Virus record (IMG/VR): IMGVR_UViG_3300023442_000023
Span: 1 to 26,208 of that record
Reading direction: 5' to 3' (one strand)
DNA length: 26,208 nucleotides
Source: a virus
Below are positions 21,801 through 26,208 of the stretch, in pieces. Within the stretch, counting starts at the first letter, position 1. Every line of letters begins with the position of its first letter. The notes beneath the pieces were generated by a model. That model worked only from the letters and a program-made list of their open reading frames with translations. It was not told the origin of the DNA and did not search any database. The position numbers were made by a program, and so were the translations under genes.

Positions 21801-22782
21801 GGAAGCATTTATTGGTTTAACTACAAAGGGCGATGTAAATGAAACTTCCAAACAAAAATTGATAAGGGAGTCTTTTCATAGATGGCTTCTTAACAATAAA
21901 ATTGAAACAGACAATAGTTTAACTGCCGAAGGGGAGAAACAAGTTACGGCAGAACAAAGACAATGGGAGAGAAAGGTTGAAGCTGCAAGTAACGCATTAA
22001 ATAGAATATCGAGTGTATTGGATAAAATTACTAATGCAAAAAAAGACAGTATAAGAAAAGAAGTAGAAGATTGGAAAAAAGGCGAATTGGAAAAGATTAG
22101 CAGTGAAGAAAAAAATCTACTTCAATTCGCAAGAACAGAGCAACAAAAAAATAAATTAAAAGAAAAATTTGACAAAGAGAGGGAAGATTTAGATAAAGCT
22201 GCTGAAAAGAAAAGGCAGGAAAAAGCTGCTTCTTTATTTGCTGCACAAAAGGCAGTGTCTATTGCACAGGCTACTATATCAACATACACTGGTGCAGCAA
22301 ACGCATTAAAGGATTATCCATATCCATTTAGTGCTATAATTGCTGGTCTTATAATTGCCACGGGTCTTGCTGATGTTGCAGTTATTTCATCACAACAACC
22401 TCCTTCATTTGATACTGGTGGTTTTACTGGAGTGGGTAGAAAAGATGAACCAGCTGGCGTTGTTCATAAAGGTGAATATGTTGTTAAAGCTTCTGAGGTT
22501 CCAAAATATATATCTATATTGGAATTGATGAATAAAGGTCAATTTGGAGATGGTGGTATTGTAGGAAAAAATACAATTATAAATGTGCCGAATGATTTAT
22601 CGTTATATAGATTTTCGCAGCAAAGCAGTAGTGGTAATGTAGAGAAAAAATTAGATAAGCTAATTAACATTATGAGTCATTATATGCAGAATCCAGTACC
22701 ACCTAATTTATATATTGATAAAAATGCAAGCAAGAAAATAACGGTACTTGGATTAAGTACAATTAAAAGGAGTGTTGGTTAA
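18832..22782 (+). CDS. tape measure protein
   Basis: This 1316-residue protein starts at GTG with AAAGGA 8 nt upstream. Residues about 80-190 match the conserved tape measure N-terminal domain (FEQFRTTLLNLLGDVEEADK, then AAVTPFNVPGVIEAGNRLESLG). Hydrophobic segments lie near 376-400 (TGFISVLFGAIYGLKLL) and 1166-1186 (SAIIAGLIIATGLADVAVI). The long centre is lysine/glutamate-rich coiled coil. The end has the usual DTGGFTGVG and VHKGEYVVKASE motifs. The protein sets tail length, and the membrane-like segments may help DNA cross the host membrane. At about 1.5 angstrom per residue the tail would be near 200 nm. I see no peptidoglycan-cleaving domain. Confidence 0.92.
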   Translation: MGKRKYDDLEFTVTFKDGQAQVAINDLKKGVKGVGDEIDKAKKKSKRLFSSWQKGIIVMNQAWELSRKLRYALQALSKPALEAGQFEQFRTTLLNLLGDVEEADKRFRALVRFAAVTPFNVPGVIEAGNRLESLGRFSMKTIRNLGDLAAASGKDVMQAVEAYTNLVTGRTGFAVKQFRALLISTNDWVRATGKQVLQSVSGVKASVQDMVSALPRIIASKNFSGLMEAQSQTLLGKISNLEDAFQQLQAAIGDLILPQAKQFITDLSDSFMELKDSIGFYYRRVKLLIPLAKTLGYAFIFWNARAVLLHKVLGTQLGLIQLLQKGYKALVARTVAASRATRVLSTSLIMGQGRLKRFGMAAKLSFNSFFKLKKGVALTGGAVTGFISVLFGAIYGLKLLRDALKITYKDKLDNARATVELTKKQVADIEATVENAKAKVKLLETFNRLKKVEQNAATHSKEYTSTLEALKWLYPELVDRNNNFNKFIDNSATLFEKAKEELRKYNKELQDFSYVLFANNLDVAKSEIGAVLEDMSAVVEDSKEWWAKFLQFPINTIFGDEINDIFNMYVGNIDDITQKLSKVWSKEEADKILNPLKDSLKFLRNYTKDGEEGVKVTNKQYVKLIKLLDLLEKKTLRNIELKKKGILETETEKFRKAIKLDIKDKNIGDDKKKLLEYYKKLSDVVNTSGFAKIGGMLFDFRKYFNDPSKGKGGIEDRLRAGFSRVLDKEKNLILEAEKAKEKELSDIKKKNEKKRNALYTTWREKFERLKLTADKKSIDGYKKYYNDLLILAEKFNKALAKEIGSGEKSNKEIQLQKSISGEINNILKNKVGVIRKQKEGELFTSAFKGEVLLKRLEIYKSYKEELKKIFPKKDDGSINFDVISTDILGVFNTINKNIDKTIAKIRQNKFNEILAKIFKVGSIKDFSFIKDLKATPEELRAYYESISNMNEDFLNQELALNEKNVRDRQERRKADAKSKIKFYTNLKSIQEAFIGLTTKGDVNETSKQKLIRESFHRWLLNNKIETDNSLTAEGEKQVTAEQRQWERKVEAASNALNRISSVLDKITNAKKDSIRKEVEDWKKGELEKISSEEKNLLQFARTEQQKNKLKEKFDKEREDLDKAAEKKRQEKAASLFAAQKAVSIAQATISTYTGAANALKDYPYPFSAIIAGLIIATGLADVAVISSQQPPSFDTGGFTGVGRKDEPAGVVHKGEYVVKASEVPKYISILELMNKGQFGDGGIVGKNTIINVPNDLSLYRFSQQSSSGNVEKKLDKLINIMSHYMQNPVPPNLYIDKNASKKITVLGLSTIKRSVG

Positions 22783-25700
22783 TGACATTAACTGTATGGT
22801 TCAAAAAATATGGAGTAACTCCTGCTGATACTTGGCATGATTGGACATCATTATTATTAAATGTAGATTCATTAAGAAAACAGGTTGAATCCGACAGTGA
22901 TGGAGAAGCAGGTGTTATTGTTTTTGATAATGTTAATCTTACATTTAGAAATGAGGATGATACTGCTAATGGAAAAGATGCTAAAGTTCTCACCGAACTA
23001 ACTAATGCGAATTTAACTTCTGTAAAAAGGTATTTAATAAAAATTGTAGTAGCACAGGACGAAACTGTTACATCAGCCACTATATTAGATGGTAGTGCGG
23101 AAACTGCTGGAAAAGCTGTTCAAGTATATGAAGGTATGATAGATTTTGGTAGTATATCATATCCGTATTATAGAGACCAAACAAGTGGTGAGCATATACC
23201 AGCAATTTCTTTTGATGTAATTGATAAATTATCGGCTTTGGATAGTGTTAATTCAGTTACTTTATCGAGAACCACTGTTGATATTGCTGTAAGAGCTGGG
23301 TTAGGTTCTGGAGCTAATTCAATATTGCAAATAGAAAATGCTACAGTTCCTGGAGTTAATGGGGTAACAAAATATTTGCATTTGACAACTTGGGATGATG
23401 TTAATGGAGAGTATGTTTATGCTGATGTTACTTCTGCTATTGTGCAGCCTGGGGAGATAATAATACACCCAGATGATAATGATATATTGAAGTATTATTT
23501 AGTTGTAGATTCTGGAATTGTTTTATTTAATTTAGGACAGATACAAATATATACCACTTGGGTAAAGACATTACCTAGTGGTATGCCTATTTATGCTCCA
23601 CCTAGTACTACTGTTAATCCTCCTGTGTGTTATTCAAAAGTTATTAGTTATGGTACGTCAACATTAGACCCGTATGTATGGAAAATTGCTACCGATACGG
23701 GTAATTCGGTTCCAGATTATATTGATGGTATTGTTTTAATTGATGGAATATTAAAAACTGTATGGGGTAATATTAATATAATTAATAACTTGGGTGTATC
23801 ACAGTATTTGATGCCTTTGGATTATTATATTCAAACAATAGGAGAGAGTTTATTTGATAAAACACCTGTTGAGGCTTTAAAATATTTAGCTAATACAATG
23901 AATGCCTATATTTATTTTAATAGAAAAGGTGAACTTGTATTGGAGAGATGGAAAGTATTTGGAACAAAGGCTGTTACTTATCCAAATGTTTTTCCTTCAA
24001 TGTTTAAGAGATTAAAAAGCGGTGAAAAGAAATTCTTTTGGGATAAGCTTGTTGATGGTGTTGAGGTATATGTTAAGAGTTTTTTACCTTCACACGATAT
24101 TAATGGAAATGTTGTTTCTGGACAGTACTTAGATGGTGGTGGTTCTTGGACTAGGTATCCAAATATTAAGGCAAGAAATTCGCTGCAAAAAGAGATTGTT
24201 ATTGATTCTCAAACTTTAACGGAATATTATAATGCTAATCCTGGTGCTAATCAGTTAGATAGAAATCAAACTGATGATTATAATTATGCAGTGTTAAATG
24301 CTTTTGGTGCTTGGGTTGCTCAAATATACGCAGATTTTTATGGTAAAAGGCATTATTCGTATCCACTGACATTGGATTTAATTTATTCAATGTTGTACTG
24401 GGATTTAACGGATATATTTACCATAGATGGAGTTGGGTATTTTATTACCCAAATGGAAATAGATTTAGTTTCTGCCGAAGTACAATTAGAATATGTTTCC
24501 GTTCCTGGATATGATTATGATAGTGATAGTGCAAGGGTTATAAATAAAGATGCTTTATCATCTACAAGTCAGATAAGTAGTGGTAATTCTTATTTTAACA
24601 CTACAATAAATGGTGGTGGATTATTATGGAGTGGAACTTCACAGCAATTAGACAAAGCATTAGGAAGACAATCATTGGAATTAGACCCATCGTCATCACC
24701 TACATTTGCTGGGTTAAAGTTGACAGGGATGAATGGAATTATTAAAGCTACTAATGGAGTTTTTTCTGATAGTGCTGTAACCGATGATTTACCTGAAAGT
24801 GGAACTCCAACAAATAAATGGTTTACTGATGCAAGAGCTAGGGGTGCTATAAGCGAAAATATTGTTGGTATAGATTATAATTCTTCTACTGGCGTTTTTT
24901 CAATGACAAGTGGTTATTCGATTGCCACTGATGCACAAATAACTCAATGGAGTGATGCTTATGTAAAAAGAGTTGATAGTTGGAATGCTCCAATTGTATA
25001 TAATGCTAATGTTGTAAGTTTGGATTACAACACTACAAACTTGAAATTAACTTCTAATAAATTAAACACTATTCAAAATATTGACACTGGTGCTACTCCA
25101 CAGTTTACTGGACTATACGTTACTACCGATATTACTGTTGATGGCGATATATTTATTGGTGGACAGGTTAATCAAGTAAACGTAACACAGTTAAATGTTG
25201 CCGATAAAAATATTAGATTAAACGATGGGGGTACTAATACGTCTGCAATTGGTTCTGGTCTTATTATAGAAGGAACGAGTAATACTGATTTATCATCATT
25301 GTTATTTGACGGGGTTAAATGGGATTTAGATAAACCATTGTCCGTAACTGGAACTGTAAGTGCCACTGTTCAAGCTACAACTACATCACATTTAGTAAGG
25401 GCTGATAGATTATTAACTTTTACTTCCGATACAAATGTAACTATTACTAATTCTGGAGTTGGGCAAAATTTAACCGCTAATAGAGGGTGGACTTTGGGAT
25501 GGAGTGGAAATCTTGCAGTTAGCAGAGGAGGTACAGGTAAGGGTACATTTACAAAAGGTGTATTAGTTTCGCCTGGAACAACATCGGCTTTTACTACTAT
25601 TGCTTTATCGGATAATGTAATACCAAAGTTTAGCGGAAGTTATTTAACTAATTCGAGTTTGATTGATTCTGGTACTGTTATTTCTATTCAACCTAGTGCT

Positions 25701-26208
25701 GCACTTCAAACAAATAACTATGTAAGTCAGTTGACTGGATGGGGTGTAACGTATAGTGGTGATGCAGACTTTAGATATTTATACGCTGATGAGTTACACG
25801 TTAAAGCTTTTATTGCAGATTTAGAGCAGGCTTTTGCTGGTGGACAAATAATTGCAAAGTCTGTTGCTAAATTAGCTGCCGATATAACTATTAGTACTTC
25901 TGGAACTATAACTGTTAGTTCTTATGCAGGGTATCCAAGTACTGATGTATTTGCTGCTGGAGATTTATTGAGATTAAGAAACTATAGTAGAGTAAATGGT
26001 GGATTAACTGTTACGGATAGTTGGATTACTATATCTGGAACACCTACATACAATGGTGATGGAACAGAGCAAACTTGGAGTTATACAAAAACAAGTGGTG
26101 CATTAAGCACTATAAAATCTGGTGCATTGGTAATTGATTACGGAACTGTTAGTAATAATTTTGGAATTATAGAACAAACCACTGCTGATGGTTCTTGGGG
26201 TGCAAATA
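22782..26208 (+). CDS. tail hub / fibre fusion protein (partial, 3' end outside window)
   Basis: The ATG at 22782 overlaps the tape measure stop (TAATG), with AAGGAG at 22767-22772. Reading it through, I find no stop before the right edge, giving at least 1142 residues. Residues 1 to about 580 look like a tail-tip or baseplate hub: strand-rich start (DWTSLLLNVDSL), then SLFDKTPVEALKYLANTMNAYIYFNRKGELVLERW, a phrase common in hub proteins. From about 620 on the sequence is fibre-like: SPTFAGLKLTG, TNKWFTDARARGAISEN, VTQLNVADKNIRLNDGG (a frequent fibre motif) and SRGGTGKGTFTKGVLVSPGT. It probably forms the tail tip and reaches toward the host receptor. Distal-tail (Dit) function may be included in its N-terminus, since no separate gene follows the tape measure. 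Confidence 0.8.
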   Translation, partial: MTLTVWFKKYGVTPADTWHDWTSLLLNVDSLRKQVESDSDGEAGVIVFDNVNLTFRNEDDTANGKDAKVLTELTNANLTSVKRYLIKIVVAQDETVTSATILDGSAETAGKAVQVYEGMIDFGSISYPYYRDQTSGEHIPAISFDVIDKLSALDSVNSVTLSRTTVDIAVRAGLGSGANSILQIENATVPGVNGVTKYLHLTTWDDVNGEYVYADVTSAIVQPGEIIIHPDDNDILKYYLVVDSGIVLFNLGQIQIYTTWVKTLPSGMPIYAPPSTTVNPPVCYSKVISYGTSTLDPYVWKIATDTGNSVPDYIDGIVLIDGILKTVWGNINIINNLGVSQYLMPLDYYIQTIGESLFDKTPVEALKYLANTMNAYIYFNRKGELVLERWKVFGTKAVTYPNVFPSMFKRLKSGEKKFFWDKLVDGVEVYVKSFLPSHDINGNVVSGQYLDGGGSWTRYPNIKARNSLQKEIVIDSQTLTEYYNANPGANQLDRNQTDDYNYAVLNAFGAWVAQIYADFYGKRHYSYPLTLDLIYSMLYWDLTDIFTIDGVGYFITQMEIDLVSAEVQLEYVSVPGYDYDSDSARVINKDALSSTSQISSGNSYFNTTINGGGLLWSGTSQQLDKALGRQSLELDPSSSPTFAGLKLTGMNGIIKATNGVFSDSAVTDDLPESGTPTNKWFTDARARGAISENIVGIDYNSSTGVFSMTSGYSIATDAQITQWSDAYVKRVDSWNAPIVYNANVVSLDYNTTNLKLTSNKLNTIQNIDTGATPQFTGLYVTTDITVDGDIFIGGQVNQVNVTQLNVADKNIRLNDGGTNTSAIGSGLIIEGTSNTDLSSLLFDGVKWDLDKPLSVTGTVSATVQATTTSHLVRADRLLTFTSDTNVTITNSGVGQNLTANRGWTLGWSGNLAVSRGGTGKGTFTKGVLVSPGTTSAFTTIALSDNVIPKFSGSYLTNSSLIDSGTVISIQPSAALQTNNYVSQLTGWGVTYSGDADFRYLYADELHVKAFIADLEQAFAGGQIIAKSVAKLAADITISTSGTITVSSYAGYPSTDVFAAGDLLRLRNYSRVNGGLTVTDSWITISGTPTYNGDGTEQTWSYTKTSGALSTIKSGALVIDYGTVSNNFGIIEQTTADGSWGAN

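Noticed and set aside
22763-25366. Minus-strand frames at 22763-23080 and 25172-25366
   Set aside because: Antisense to the continuous hub/fibre frame, with no start signals.

Overview
This is an AT-rich stretch of a tailed double-stranded DNA phage, or of a prophage or metagenomic phage contig. Every supportable gene lies on the + strand, packed end to end with frequent 1-14 nt overlaps. Tail genes (gp10-like protein, tube protein, frameshifted tail assembly chaperone, tape measure, giant hub/fibre) with no sheath gene in view suggest a long non-contractile tail (siphovirus morphology). Ribosome binding sites are of the AGGAG type and several genes start with TTG. A SpoVS homologue hints at a host among SpoVS-bearing lineages such as Firmicutes or relatives, but the host cannot be fixed from the sequence.

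Positions 1-7873, replication and recombination: the end of an SF2 helicase, a MerR-type HTH protein, a zinc-containing ssDNA-binding protein with an internal acidic linker followed by a clear terminator, a UvsX/RecA recombinase with an inserted Cys-rich zinc-type module, a PD-(D/E)xK Holliday-junction-resolvase-like nuclease, an ATP-dependent DNA ligase, a Cas4/RecB-like nuclease with Fe-S-type cysteines, and several small unknowns. Positions 7894-8489 hold a SpoVS-like protein and a small Sm/SH3-like protein with an acidic tail.

Positions 8492-14845, DNA modification: QueD, FolE, QueE and a divergent QueC-like PP-loop enzyme should make 7-deazaguanine precursors (GTP to CPH4 to CDG to preQ0), and a DpdA-type transglycosylase should insert the base into DNA. 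Between QueC and DpdA, in the same overlapping gene chain, sit a second T-fold protein that has lost the QueD catalytic cysteine, two paralogous GT-B glycosyltransferases and a class I methyltransferase. This arrangement suggests a hypermodified, possibly glycosylated and methylated, deazaguanine in the phage DNA. It is the strongest candidate for an undescribed system. An HNH-domain protein follows, overlapping dpdA by 65 nt.

Positions 15921-26208, tail morphogenesis: a good sigma70-type promoter (TTTACA, 18 nt, TATAAT) leads into gp10-like, tail-completion, tube, chaperone G/GT, tape measure and hub/fibre genes. The G/GT pair has a textbook -1 frameshift signal (T TTT TTA plus a stem-loop); its -1 extension has no usable start codon of its own. 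A strong terminator separates it from the tape measure gene. No terminase large subunit, portal or capsid gene is in the window, although such genes usually precede this tail block.

Across the whole window I found no GATC tetranucleotide, although roughly 60-80 would be expected from base composition and permutations such as CTAG and AGCT are common. This suggests strong selection by a GATC-specific restriction or modification system.
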